Shown here: positions 1-8,165 of the stretch, piece after piece
Numbering within the stretch: position 1 is the first letter of the stretch
Layout: each line of letters starts with the position of its first letter
Assembly (NCBI GenBank): GCA_034002905.1
Contig: JAVEZQ010000001.1
Coordinates: forward strand, 248,001-312,000
Origin: UBA8914 sp034002905
GTDB taxonomy: Bacteria > Pseudomonadota > Alphaproteobacteria > UBA9219
Reading direction: 5' to 3'
DNA length: 64,000 bases
Translations under genes and position numbers: made by a program
Notes under the pieces: generated by a model
Seen by the model: only the letters and a program-made list of their open reading frames with translations
Database searches by the model: none
What the model was told of the DNA's origin: nothing

Positions 1-67
1 TTGCATAAAGATTATGTCGAGATTCTTTTTCAATTTCTGTTGTTATGGTATAACGCAGGAAAGACAA

Positions 68-124
68 CCACCCTCCCCTTGAGGGAGGGTCGGAAGCGCG
101 GAGCGTTTTCGGGGAGGGGGCAGG
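68..124 (+). repeat. REP-like GC-rich repeat, copy A
   Basis: The left half is an imperfect palindrome, CCCTCCCCTTGAGGGAGGG. It is followed by the segment TCGGAAGCGCGGAGCGTTTT and the closing block CGGGGAGGGG. Nearly the same unit recurs at 681-738, and a partial inverted copy lies at 511-571. The last bases run straight into the start codon of the DUF559 gene at 126. Confidence 0.85.
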
Positions 125-125
125 G

Positions 126-512
126 ATGAAGCGAAAGGCGGCGCACAAATATCGTGCAGGACTGATCCGCCGCGCACGAGATTTGCGCCAATCCGGCTCT
201 CCGGTTGAAAAGATTTTTTGGCGCGCTTTACGAAGTCATCCCGATCAAGAAAAGTTTAGGTTCCGTTATCAGCACCCTATCTTCCAGTATGTTGTAGATT
301 TTATATCTTTGTCGGCAAAGCTTGTTGTTGAAGTAGATGGTTCGTCGCATGATGCCACCTTCGCCCAAGATGTGGTGCGACAAAAACACTTAGAGGATTT
401 AGGTTATCAAGTTTTACGTGTAAGCAATAGCGATGTCTTAGGAGATGTATCGTCCGTTGCCGCTTGGGTTTATGAACAGGCGAAGCTGCGGCTGGTAGAG
501 TTACAGAAATGA
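126..512 (+). CDS. DUF559 / Vsr-like endonuclease-domain protein
   Basis: This 128-residue protein has the DUF559 layout, a small PD-(D/E)xK nuclease fold related to the very-short-patch-repair endonucleases. The visible catalytic-type residues are D58 in VVDF and E69/D71 in VVEVDG, followed by the typical late helix and the LGYQVLRVSN strand. The length is normal for the family. The start codon lies directly against repeat copy A and the stop codon falls at the edge of inverted copy B, so gene and repeats behave as one cassette. The target and biological role of DUF559 proteins are not established. DNA cleavage is inferred from the fold only, and a role in repeat spread is conjecture. Confidence 0.88.
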   Translation: MKRKAAHKYRAGLIRRARDLRQSGSPVEKIFWRALRSHPDQEKFRFRYQHPIFQYVVDFISLSAKLVVEVDGSSHDATFAQDVVRQKHLEDLGYQVLRVSNSDVLGDVSSVAAWVYEQAKLRLVELQK

Positions 513-571
513 CCCCTCCCCAAAAAAGTCTTGACGATTTTTTTGACCCTCCTTCAAGGGGAGGGTGGTTG
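511..571 (-). repeat. REP-like repeat, inverted copy B
   Basis: Read on the minus strand, this begins CCACCCTCCCCTTGAAGGAG and ends GGGGAGGGGTCA. It therefore shares both outer blocks with copy A, but its centre is different and A/T-rich. With copy A it forms an inverted pair that brackets the DUF559 gene. On the plus strand it could also act as a weak transcription stop. Confidence 0.75.
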
Positions 572-680
572 CCGGACTTGTGGTTGACATGGGCCAATAG
601 TGATACAGACTTACGTAGATGATGCACAATATCAAGATTATTGTCTGGTTTTGGCTGTGATGTATATTGTAGGAAATGTA

Positions 681-738
681 ACCATCCTCCGCTTGAGGGC
701 GGGTCGGAAACGCGGAGCGTTTTCGGGGAGGGGTCAGG
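681..738 (+). repeat. REP-like repeat, copy C
   Basis: This has the same orientation and the same GGTCGGAAACGCGGAGCG core as copy A, with the closing block TTTTCGGGGAGGGG. The first palindrome arm has diverged (ATCCTCCGC for CCCTCCCCT). It lies about 45 bases upstream of uvrB, so it is in or near that gene's leader. The rest of 572-783 shows nothing clear. Confidence 0.82.
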
Positions 739-783
739 AACGATGAAAATTTCAAAGCATACTAGGTAAACGGCAGGTACCTT

Positions 784-2823
784 ATGACCTTTCCGATTTT
801 TGCCGATGTAATCAAGCCGAACTTTCGTCCCGAAGCGGGGCGGAAATTTGAGCTGGTTAGCGACTTTCAACCCGCCGGAGATCAGCCGCAGGCGATTGAC
901 GCGTTGTGTGCGGGATTGGAAGCAGGGGAGCGCAATCAGGTTTTGCTGGGCGTTACGGGCTCCGGTAAGACCTTCACGATGGCGCAAGTCATTCAGAGAT
1001 TGCAGCGCCCGGCCATTATCCTTGCACCCAATAAAACGCTCGCCGCCCAGCTCTATGGCGAGATGAAGAGCTTCTTCCCCCACAACGCGGTCGAATATTT
1101 CGTCAGCTATTACGACTATTACCAGCCCGAAGCCTATGTGCCGAAAACGGACACCTATATCGAAAAGGAGTCCATGATCAACGAGCAGATAGATCGCATG
1201 CGCCATGCGGCGACGCGCGCGCTTTTGGAAAGGGATGATGTAATCCTAGTGGCGTCGGTGTCGTGTATTTATGGCATAGGCTCTGTCGAAACCTATCAGG
1301 ATATGGTGATTGCGCTACAAAACGGGCAGACTTTGCCGCTTAAGGAGTTGCTCAGCGCTTTTGTCCAGCTTCAATACAAGCGAAATGATATCGGTTTCGG
1401 ACGCGGCGATTTCCGCGTGAAGGGCGACACGGTCGAAGTCTTTCCCGCGCATATGGAAGATCGCGCGTGGCGCTTGTCTTTCTTTGGTGATGAGATTGAA
1501 AAGATCGTCGAGATTGATCCGCTCACGGGCGAGAAGGGCAAAGCGTTGGAGGGCGTGAAGCTTTATGCCAACAGCCATTATGTCACGCCGCAATTCACGA
1601 TCGAGCAAGCCGTCGAGAAGATTAAGGTGGATTTGAAAGGCCAGTTACAGGCCTTTTTGGCCGAGGGTAAATTGCTGGAAGAGCAGCGTCTGCGCGAGCG
1701 CATCACCTTTGATACGGAAATGATGCTCGCGACTGGAAGCTGTTCGGGGATCGAGAATTATTCGCGCTATCTGACGGGCCGCGCACCGGGCGAGCCGCCA
1801 CCGACGCTTTTTGAATATCTGCCCGAACACGCAATGCTTTTTGTGGATGAGAGCCATAATATGATTCCGCAACTTCATGCGATGGCGCGTGGCGATTTTC
1901 AGCGTAAAACGACGCTCGCGCACTATGGCTTTCGCCTGCCGTCCTGCGTCGATAACCGCCCGCTCAAGTTCGATGAGTGGGAGCGCATGCGGCCCCAGAC
2001 GGTCTTTGTCTCCGCGACGCCCGGCCCGTGGGAGATGGAACAGACGCAAGGTGTCTTTACCGAGCAGGTTGTGCGTCCGACGGGATTGATCGATCCGCCC
2101 GTTATCATTCGCCCCACCGACAAGCAGGTGGATGATCTTCTGGCCGAAGTGCGCGAGGTTACGAGCAAGGGGATGCGTGTACTCGTCACGACGCTGACCA
2201 AAAAGATGGCCGAGGCGCTCACCGAATATATGGAAGAGGCGGGGATCAAGGTGCGCTATATTCACTCGGACGTGGATACGCTGGAGCGGATCGAGATTAT
2301 CCGTGATCTGCGCCTCGGTGTGTGTGATGTGCTCGTTGGGATCAATCTTTTGCGTGAGGGGCTTGATATTCCAGAATGCGGGCTAGTTGCGATTTTGGAT
2401 GCAGACAAGGAAGGCTATCTGCGTTCACGCACTTCGTTGATCCAGACAATTGGCCGCGCCTCGCGCAATGTTGACGGCAGGGCTATCCTTTATGCTGACA
2501 AGATAACGGGTAGCATGCAGGCTGCGCTTGATGAAACAAACCGCCGCCGCGAAAAGCAGCAAGCTTATAATATTGAGCACGGCATCACACCCGAAAGTGT
2601 GAAAAAGAATATCGGCGATATTCTGGCCTCGGTCTATGAACGCGGCGATCATGTGCAGGTTGCCGTGGCGGGCGATCGCCTTTCGGGCAAAGAGCTGCAA
2701 AAGCAAATCAAGATTTTGGAAAAACAGATGCGCGCTGCGGCCGCCGATCTGGAGTTTGAAGAAGCCGCTCGCCTACGCGACGAAATCCGCCGCCTCGAAG
2801 CCCAGGAGCTGGAGGTGGGTTAA
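784..2823 (+). CDS. uvrB: Excinuclease ABC subunit B
   Basis: UvrB is the damage-verifying helicase-like subunit of nucleotide excision repair. It receives DNA from UvrA and recruits UvrC. The 679-residue protein shows Walker A GVTGSGKT (56-63), the damage-probing beta-hairpin around YYDYYQPEAY (109-117), the DESH Walker B box, the helicase C-terminal block with QTIGRASRN, and a C-terminal UVR motif (KQMRAAAADLEFEEAARLRD) that contacts UvrC. The length is typical. The first ~25 residues are a short extension before the conserved FELVSDFQPAGDQP. No clear ribosome site or LexA-type box was seen upstream. It appears to be transcribed alone. Confidence 0.98.
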   Translation: MTFPIFADVIKPNFRPEAGRKFELVSDFQPAGDQPQAIDALCAGLEAGERNQVLLGVTGSGKTFTMAQVIQRLQRPAIILAPNKTLAAQLYGEMKSFFPHNAVEYFVSYYDYYQPEAYVPKTDTYIEKESMINEQIDRMRHAATRALLERDDVILVASVSCIYGIGSVETYQDMVIALQNGQTLPLKELLSAFVQLQYKRNDIGFGRGDFRVKGDTVEVFPAHMEDRAWRLSFFGDEIEKIVEIDPLTGEKGKALEGVKLYANSHYVTPQFTIEQAVEKIKVDLKGQLQAFLAEGKLLEEQRLRERITFDTEMMLATGSCSGIENYSRYLTGRAPGEPPPTLFEYLPEHAMLFVDESHNMIPQLHAMARGDFQRKTTLAHYGFRLPSCVDNRPLKFDEWERMRPQTVFVSATPGPWEMEQTQGVFTEQVVRPTGLIDPPVIIRPTDKQVDDLLAEVREVTSKGMRVLVTTLTKKMAEALTEYMEEAGIKVRYIHSDVDTLERIEIIRDLRLGVCDVLVGINLLREGLDIPECGLVAILDADKEGYLRSRTSLIQTIGRASRNVDGRAILYADKITGSMQAALDETNRRREKQQAYNIEHGITPESVKKNIGDILASVYERGDHVQVAVAGDRLSGKELQKQIKILEKQMRAAAADLEFEEAARLRDEIRRLEAQELEVG

Positions 2824-2903
2824 CCGTACCTTGGGATAGCCTATCTGGAGGGTTGTTGAAACTATATCGCTTTGCTAAAAATGGGGCATAGTTAACGCAT
2901 ATT

Positions 2904-3494
2904 ATGGATATAGAGATGAGTAACCGTTCTGTAAAAAAACTTGAAAACATCGCTAAAAAAGGCTCAACGTCGCAGGCGCGGGCCTCTGCCATGGTGGAAC
3001 TGGCGCAAATTTATGGGGAAGGTCGAGAGGGGATCAAGCCCAATCAGCTCACGGCGCTTGAGTGGGCCGAAAAGGCTGCGGCCTTGGATTCCCGTGATGG
3101 CTACAATGAAATCGCCAGAATTTTATGTTCAGCTTGTATTGCTGAGATGCAAGACCGTTATAAGCTTGATTTTGCCGTCAATGCGATGGCCGTATGTGAT
3201 CTTGCAACAATTCGCCGCTTGAATGCCCCCGAGATTGCCGAGAATATCGGCACGATTTGCGAATATATGTCCGATTATTGCAATGCTTTGCGCTTGCAAA
3301 AATCTCAGGGGCAGTTCGATGCTCAGGCCCATAGCTATTACCTTTTGGCAAAAGGCCTTTGCGTGCGGCACAGTGAACAAGACAAACGTATTGATGCGGC
3401 ATTGGATCGTACGTCTCTACGTATCAACAATCCCTTGCGCCCGCCAAATGGGAAAGAGATCTATCCTCGATTCTATAGGTTTCATCAAGGCTGA
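2904..3494 (+). CDS. Sel1-like repeat protein of unknown role
   Basis: This is a 196-residue soluble protein. Residues ~28-62 (AMVELAQIYGEGREGIKPNQ, then ALEWAEKAA) look like one Sel1/TPR-type helical repeat. The rest has no recognised domain but is helical and cysteine-containing. It has no signal peptide or membrane segment. It ends four bases from the convergent guaB stop. Sel1 repeats normally serve protein-protein contacts; the partner is unknown. An alternative start is the ATG at 2916. Confidence 0.7.
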   Translation: MDIEMSNRSVKKLENIAKKGSTSQARASAMVELAQIYGEGREGIKPNQLTALEWAEKAAALDSRDGYNEIARILCSACIAEMQDRYKLDFAVNAMAVCDLATIRRLNAPEIAENIGTICEYMSDYCNALRLQKSQGQFDAQAHSYYLLAKGLCVRHSEQDKRIDAALDRTSLRINNPLRPPNGKEIYPRFYRFHQG

Positions 3495-3497
3495 CGC

Positions 3498-4964
3498 TCA
3501 CTCCACGCGATAATTGGGGGACTCGGCGGTGATGGTCACGTCATGGACATGGCTTTCGCGCAAGCCTGCACCCGTAATGCGCACAAACTCGGCTTTTGTT
3601 TTCATATCGGCGATCGTGCCGCATCCTGTATAGCCCATCGAGGCGCGTAGGCCGCCCATCAACTGATGGATTACATTGGCGACGGGCCCTTTATAGGGAA
3701 CGCGGCCTTCGATACCCTCGGGTACCAGCTTGTTGGTGTCATGCACATCGGCTTTTTGGAAATAGCGATCGGCCGAGCCGCTTGCCATCGCGCCGATGCT
3801 GCCCATCCCGCGATAGCCTTTGTACGAGCGCCCTTGATACAGGATCACATCGCCGGGGACTTCGTCGGTCCCGGCAAAGAGCGAGCCGAGCATCACGCAA
3901 TCTGCTCCAGCTGCAAGGGCCTTTGCAATTTCACCTGAATATTTGATCCCGCCATCCGCGATTACGGGAATGTCGCGTTTTATGCAAGTCTCGGCGACAT
4001 CCATAATGGCCGTGAGTTGGGGTACGCCGACACCTGCGACGATACGCGTTGTGCAGATGGAACCCGGTCCAATCCCGACCTTCACCGCATCTGCGCCTGC
4101 GTCAATCAACGCCTGTGCGGCGGCAGCTGTCGCGATATTGCCTGCGACAACATCGGCATGCTTGGCATGCTCGCGCACCAGTTTGACGGCCTTAATCACG
4201 CCCGCCGAATGCCCATGCGCTGTATCGACCACGATCATATCAACACCAGCATCAACCAATTCTTCGACGCGTTGGAGGGAGTCAGGGCCCGTTCCAATGG
4301 CGGCGGCGGTTCGCAGATGCCCTTGGTCATCCTTTGTTGATGTTGGGTGCAGTTGTGCTTTTTCAATGTCTTTGACGGTCAAAAGGCCAACGCAGCGATA
4401 AGCGTCATCCACAACCAAAAGCTTTTCGATGCGATGTTGATGCAGGAGGCGGCGGCTTTCTTCTTTGCCGACATTCATGCCGACTGTTACCAGCTTGTCT
4501 TTGGTCATCAGCTCGGCGACGGGTTGGTCCATCTTGTCAGCAAAGCGTACATCGCGATGGGTCAGGATGCCGACCAGCTTACCGGATGGCTGCTCGACCA
4601 CGGGAATGCCGGAGATGCGATATTGCACCATAAGGGCCAGAGCCTTGGAAAGAGGGGCCTCGGGGGTGATCGTCACGGGGTTGACCACCATGCCGGATTC
4701 AAAGCGCTTGACCTTACGGACTTCTTCGGCCTGAGCCGAGGGGGACATATTGCGGTGAATGACGCCGATGCCGCCCGCCTGAGCCAAGGCGATGGCGAGG
4801 GCGCTTTCGGTTACAGTATCCATCGCGGCGGAGAGCAGGGGGATGCCAAGCCTGATTTTACGGGTTACGCGGGTGGAGGTATCGACCTGAGCCGGCAGGA
4901 CATTGGACGCCGCCGGTACCAGCAATACGTCATCAAAGGTTAGTGCTTCGCGGATTGTTGCCAT
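3498..4964 (-). CDS. guaB: Inosine-5'-monophosphate dehydrogenase
   Basis: GuaB oxidises IMP to XMP with NAD+, the committed step of GMP synthesis. The start at 4964 was chosen because it gives the standard N-terminus MATIREALTFDDVLL and has GGGGGAG at a good distance; a longer in-frame reading to 5015 lacks this. The 488-residue protein has the TIM barrel interrupted by a CBS-domain pair (about 93-205), which usually binds adenine/guanine nucleotides. The catalytic loop is GPGSICTTR with Cys304, followed by the flap region GYRGMGSIGAM. The length is standard. It is convergent with the Sel1-like gene, and guaA is not in the window. Confidence 0.98.
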   Translation of the reverse strand: MATIREALTFDDVLLVPAASNVLPAQVDTSTRVTRKIRLGIPLLSAAMDTVTESALAIALAQAGGIGVIHRNMSPSAQAEEVRKVKRFESGMVVNPVTITPEAPLSKALALMVQYRISGIPVVEQPSGKLVGILTHRDVRFADKMDQPVAELMTKDKLVTVGMNVGKEESRRLLHQHRIEKLLVVDDAYRCVGLLTVKDIEKAQLHPTSTKDDQGHLRTAAAIGTGPDSLQRVEELVDAGVDMIVVDTAHGHSAGVIKAVKLVREHAKHADVVAGNIATAAAAQALIDAGADAVKVGIGPGSICTTRIVAGVGVPQLTAIMDVAETCIKRDIPVIADGGIKYSGEIAKALAAGADCVMLGSLFAGTDEVPGDVILYQGRSYKGYRGMGSIGAMASGSADRYFQKADVHDTNKLVPEGIEGRVPYKGPVANVIHQLMGGLRASMGYTGCGTIADMKTKAEFVRITGAGLRESHVHDVTITAESPNYRVE

Positions 4965-5537
4965 CTTTTTTCTCCCCCAATCAGGCTCTTGAATGATGGC
5001 GGGGACAAGTAACACGCGGGGGGGGCTTAGGGCAAGAAAAAAGGGGAAAGCTTACCTTTCCCCTTCGTTATTGAGTTGTTCCACGCATGAGCACCCATAA
5101 GTGCCGTTAGAGATGATGCGGAAATTTGGGAGGCGGATTGTAGTTCTTATTGTAGTTCTCAGGTCGTATCGGTTTATTTTCAAGTGGTTTCTGTTTATAT
5201 TCACTTGCTCAGATGTGAACTGAAGATACATAATCCTTGAGGGTCTTTGTGTCGAGAGAAGGGGCTGGTTCTGGACGTTTTCCAATGTAGATATGGGAAA
5301 TAATTTCGTCTGTGGCGAGTATATCAGAAAAAGGGGTATGAAAGCACTTTGATGGGCAGGATGGGTTGGTTTTTTATGGTCATAAAGGAAAAGATTCTTG
5401 CTAAAAGCCTCATTCTCAACCAAATTATGTCATAGTTTGTCGTGTAAAAAGTAAGTAAAGTGGCGGCGTTGGAGCGTTAACTCTTTTTGAGGCCCAGCCG
5501 TTAAAACCGAAGTTCGCTTAAAGAATGGAGTTGACCT
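4965..5537. other. Intergenic region guaB-chvI
   Basis: This gap of about 570 bases holds the guaB leader and a clear minus-strand terminator at 5034-5063. It also has a short direct repeat of TTGTAGTTCT (about 5138-5159) and the chvI leader, with GGAG at 5527-5530. A 123-codon minus-strand reading frame (5052-5423) has a TTG start, no ribosome site and no family resemblance, so it was not called. A terminator without an obvious gene before it leaves room for a small RNA on the minus strand. Confidence 0.6.
5034..5063 (-). terminator. Rho-independent terminator (minus strand)
   Basis: The hairpin GGGGAAAG / CTTTCCCC with a 5-base loop (5043-5063) is followed on the minus strand by the U-rich tail TTTTTTCTT (5042-5034). 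It would stop transcripts entering guaB from upstream. No convincing gene precedes it on this strand. Confidence 0.72.
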
Positions 5538-6245
5538 GTGACCCAGTCCGTTGCCCTTGTCGATGATGACCGCAATATCCTGACTTCTGTCAGCATGGCC
5601 CTTGAGGCCGAGGGGTTTGAGGTCAGAACCCATTCAGATTCTGAGGAAGCCTTGCGCGCCCTAACGCAGCGCCCCGCCGATATGGCAGTTCTGGATATTA
5701 AAATGCCGCGCCTGACGGGGATGGAGCTTCTCCAGCGCTTGCGCCAGAACCCTTCGACCCAGTTGATGCCGGTGATCTTCCTGACCTCGAAAGACGAGGA
5801 GGTGGACGAGATTATGGGCCTGTCCATGGGCGCGGATGATTATATTACGAAGCCATTCTCTCAACGCCTGCTGATCGAGCGTATCCGTGCGATCCTGCGC
5901 CGCGAACAGCTACGTTTGAACCCGCCGACTGCCGATGCGTCCAGCATTATTACGCGTGGCGATTTGGTGCTCGACAGTGCAAGGCACCAATGCACATGGA
6001 AGGGGAAGAACGTCAATCTGACAGTAACCGAGTTTTTGCTTGTTAAGGCTTTGGCGCAGCGCATCGGCCATGTCAAAAGTCGTGATCAGCTGATGGATGC
6101 TGCCTATGGCGAGTCTGTTTATGTCGATGACCGCACGATCGACAGCCATATCAAGCGGCTACGTAAAAAATTCCGTGTCGTCGATGACGAGTTCGAACAG
6201 ATCGAAACCCTGTATGGCGTCGGCTACCGTTACAAGGAAGCGTGA
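5538..6245 (+). CDS. chvI: Response regulator ChvI (OmpR family)
   Basis: ChvI is the DNA-binding regulator partnered with the sensor ChvG. In alphaproteobacteria this pair controls envelope, acid-stress and host-association genes. The 235-residue protein has an N-terminal receiver (acidic pocket D9-D11, phospho-acceptor D53 in VLDIKMPR, K105 in ITKPF) and a C-terminal winged helix ending VGYRYKEA. The stretches IALVDDDRNILTSVS-like and FLTSKDEEVDE are characteristic of ChvI. The start is GTG with GGAG seven bases upstream. chvG follows after 75 bases, in the same direction. Confidence 0.94.
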   Translation: MTQSVALVDDDRNILTSVSMALEAEGFEVRTHSDSEEALRALTQRPADMAVLDIKMPRLTGMELLQRLRQNPSTQLMPVIFLTSKDEEVDEIMGLSMGADDYITKPFSQRLLIERIRAILRREQLRLNPPTADASSIITRGDLVLDSARHQCTWKGKNVNLTVTEFLLVKALAQRIGHVKSRDQLMDAAYGESVYVDDRTIDSHIKRLRKKFRVVDDEFEQIETLYGVGYRYKEA

Positions 6246-6320
6246 GGCAAGCGACCAGTAATCGGGGTAGAGTGAAGTGGATTGGCGTAACAGGTTCTGG
6301 TTTATGAGGCTTTTTTCTCG

Positions 6321-8042
6321 ATGTGTCCCCTCTGGTTGAAACGTTTTTTGGGCAGAAAAGAGGAGGACAAAGCGTGCCCTTGGCCTCCTTTTTGGCGCGC
6401 GCGGCGGACGGCGGGCTTTTCGCCACTTACGGTCAGGATCCTCGCTGTCAATGTGATGGCCTTGGCTATCCTTGTCGGTAGTTTGCTCTATCTGGGACAG
6501 TACCAAGATCGCCTTATTTTGGCCGAGCTGGACGGGCTGACGCTTCAAGCGCGTATGTCGGCCAGTGCCGTTGCCGAAGGTGCTGTTGTTTTGGACCGCG
6601 AAGAGCGCAACATCTTGTCCCCCTTGTTGGCGCGTTTGATGATCCGTCGCTTGGTCGAGGCCAGTGAAACGCGCACGCGTCTGTTTGATATGGATGACAC
6701 CTTGTTAGCCGATAGCCGCATTTTGCTGGACCCGGCGGGGAAGGTACAAGCGCGGGAGTTGCCGCCACCTGCTTCTGTTTCGATCATCAGCTCCATCGCC
6801 ATGCCTTTTTTTGATGTGATCGATCGCATCACGGGGCGCAACCAATACCCAGTTTATCCCGAAGAGGTTATTCAGGAAGGGGAACAGTACGACATCGTGA
6901 AACGTGCCAAGAATGGCATGATCGTGACGCAAGTCTGGAGCTTGCCCGATGGTGGCTTGCTCTTGTCCGCTGCTGCGCCTGTTCAGCGGTATAAACAGGT
7001 GTTGGGCGCTGTGATGCTGACCAAGCCTGACGCTAAAATAGCTGCAGCTATTCAGGATGTGCGTCATGATATCCTCAAGATCTTTGGCGTGACGCTTCTT
7101 ATCACCCTGCTTTTGTCGATATATCTGGCGCGTGCCATTGCCCGACCGCTCAAGCTTCTGGCGAAAGCTGCGGAACGCGTGCGGATTGGGCAGACGCAGA
7201 TGGTCGGTTTGTCCGGTATGTCGCGTTTGCTGAATCAGGGTGCTATCCCGGATTTTAGCGAACGGCATGATGAAATTGGCGATTTGTCAGTGGCCTTGCG
7301 CGAAATGACGCAGGCTTTGGCCAAACGTATCGGCGCGATCGAAAACTTTGCTGCGGATGTCGCGCATGAAATCAAAAACCCGCTAACGTCTTTGCGCAGC
7401 GCCGTCGAAACAGCCGGCAAGATCAAAGACCCCGAGCGACAGCAAAAACTCATGCAGGTTATTCGTGATGATGTGGATAGGCTCGACCGGTTGATTACGG
7501 ATATTTCGGTTGCTTCACGCCTTGATGCTGAACTGACTCGTGACGAAGCGTCACGGGTTGATATCACCCAGATGCTGCAGACGCTTGTCGGCTTTTATGA
7601 TCAGGAATCAGGTAGCACCCAGACAACGGCAAAGGTTGTGATTGATCCCGATATGCCAAAGAACCTTATCGTATCCGGTGTAGAATCCCGTCTTGTGCAG
7701 GTGATGCAGAACTTGATTTCCAACGCGCTATCTTTTACCTCGGTGGACAAGCATGTTTTTGTAACCGCGCAATCGACACGCGATCATTACATTGAAATGA
7801 TTGTCGAGGATATGGGCGGCGGTATTCCCGAAGGTAAGTTGGAGGCCATTTTTGACCGTTTTTATAGCGAACGGCCCAAATCCGAAAAGTTTGGTACGCA
7901 CTCTGGTCTTGGCCTGAGCATTTCCAAACAGATTGTCGAAGCGCATCATGGCAGCATCTGGGCTGAAAACCGCACGGACGAACAGGGGCAGGTCTTTGGG
8001 GCGCGCTTTATTGTGCGCTTGCCGCTCTTTGAAGAAGAATAA
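6321..8042 (+). CDS. chvG: Sensor histidine kinase ChvG
   Basis: This membrane sensor kinase phosphorylates ChvI. The 573-residue protein has TM1 near 35-58, a periplasmic sensor region, TM2 near 250-270, a HAMP segment starting ARAIARPLKLL, an H-box with His349 in DVAHEIKNPLTSLRSA, an N-box (NLISNALSF), and G-boxes DMGGGIPE and HSGLGLSISKQIVEAH. This is the stimulus-sensing ChvG/ExoS layout. In many relatives hprK and PTS genes follow; here they do not. The next gene is an unrelated minus-strand reading frame. The exact start is uncertain because no strong ribosome site is seen before 6321. Confidence 0.93.
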   Translation: MCPLWLKRFLGRKEEDKACPWPPFWRARRTAGFSPLTVRILAVNVMALAILVGSLLYLGQYQDRLILAELDGLTLQARMSASAVAEGAVVLDREERNILSPLLARLMIRRLVEASETRTRLFDMDDTLLADSRILLDPAGKVQARELPPPASVSIISSIAMPFFDVIDRITGRNQYPVYPEEVIQEGEQYDIVKRAKNGMIVTQVWSLPDGGLLLSAAAPVQRYKQVLGAVMLTKPDAKIAAAIQDVRHDILKIFGVTLLITLLLSIYLARAIARPLKLLAKAAERVRIGQTQMVGLSGMSRLLNQGAIPDFSERHDEIGDLSVALREMTQALAKRIGAIENFAADVAHEIKNPLTSLRSAVETAGKIKDPERQQKLMQVIRDDVDRLDRLITDISVASRLDAELTRDEASRVDITQMLQTLVGFYDQESGSTQTTAKVVIDPDMPKNLIVSGVESRLVQVMQNLISNALSFTSVDKHVFVTAQSTRDHYIEMIVEDMGGGIPEGKLEAIFDRFYSERPKSEKFGTHSGLGLSISKQIVEAHHGSIWAENRTDEQGQVFGARFIVRLPLFEEE

Positions 8043-8165
8043 GCATAAGCATTGATAGAAACTGTGATGACTGCGATTGCGTTTTTTGCAAGCTCTATCG
8101 TTTTGCCGTCACTCTTGCTTGTCGTGGTCGCGTCGGTTTTTTTGTGAACCTGCAAGAAACCGACA

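Noticed and set aside
301..1206. Long minus-strand frame over the DUF559 gene and 5' uvrB
   Set aside because: It is antisense to two real genes and its translation has no recognisable domain; it is explained by the codon bias of uvrB.
5052..5423. 123-codon minus-strand reading frame between guaB and chvI
   Set aside because: TTG start, no ribosome site, no family resemblance, and its end falls inside the terminator loop.
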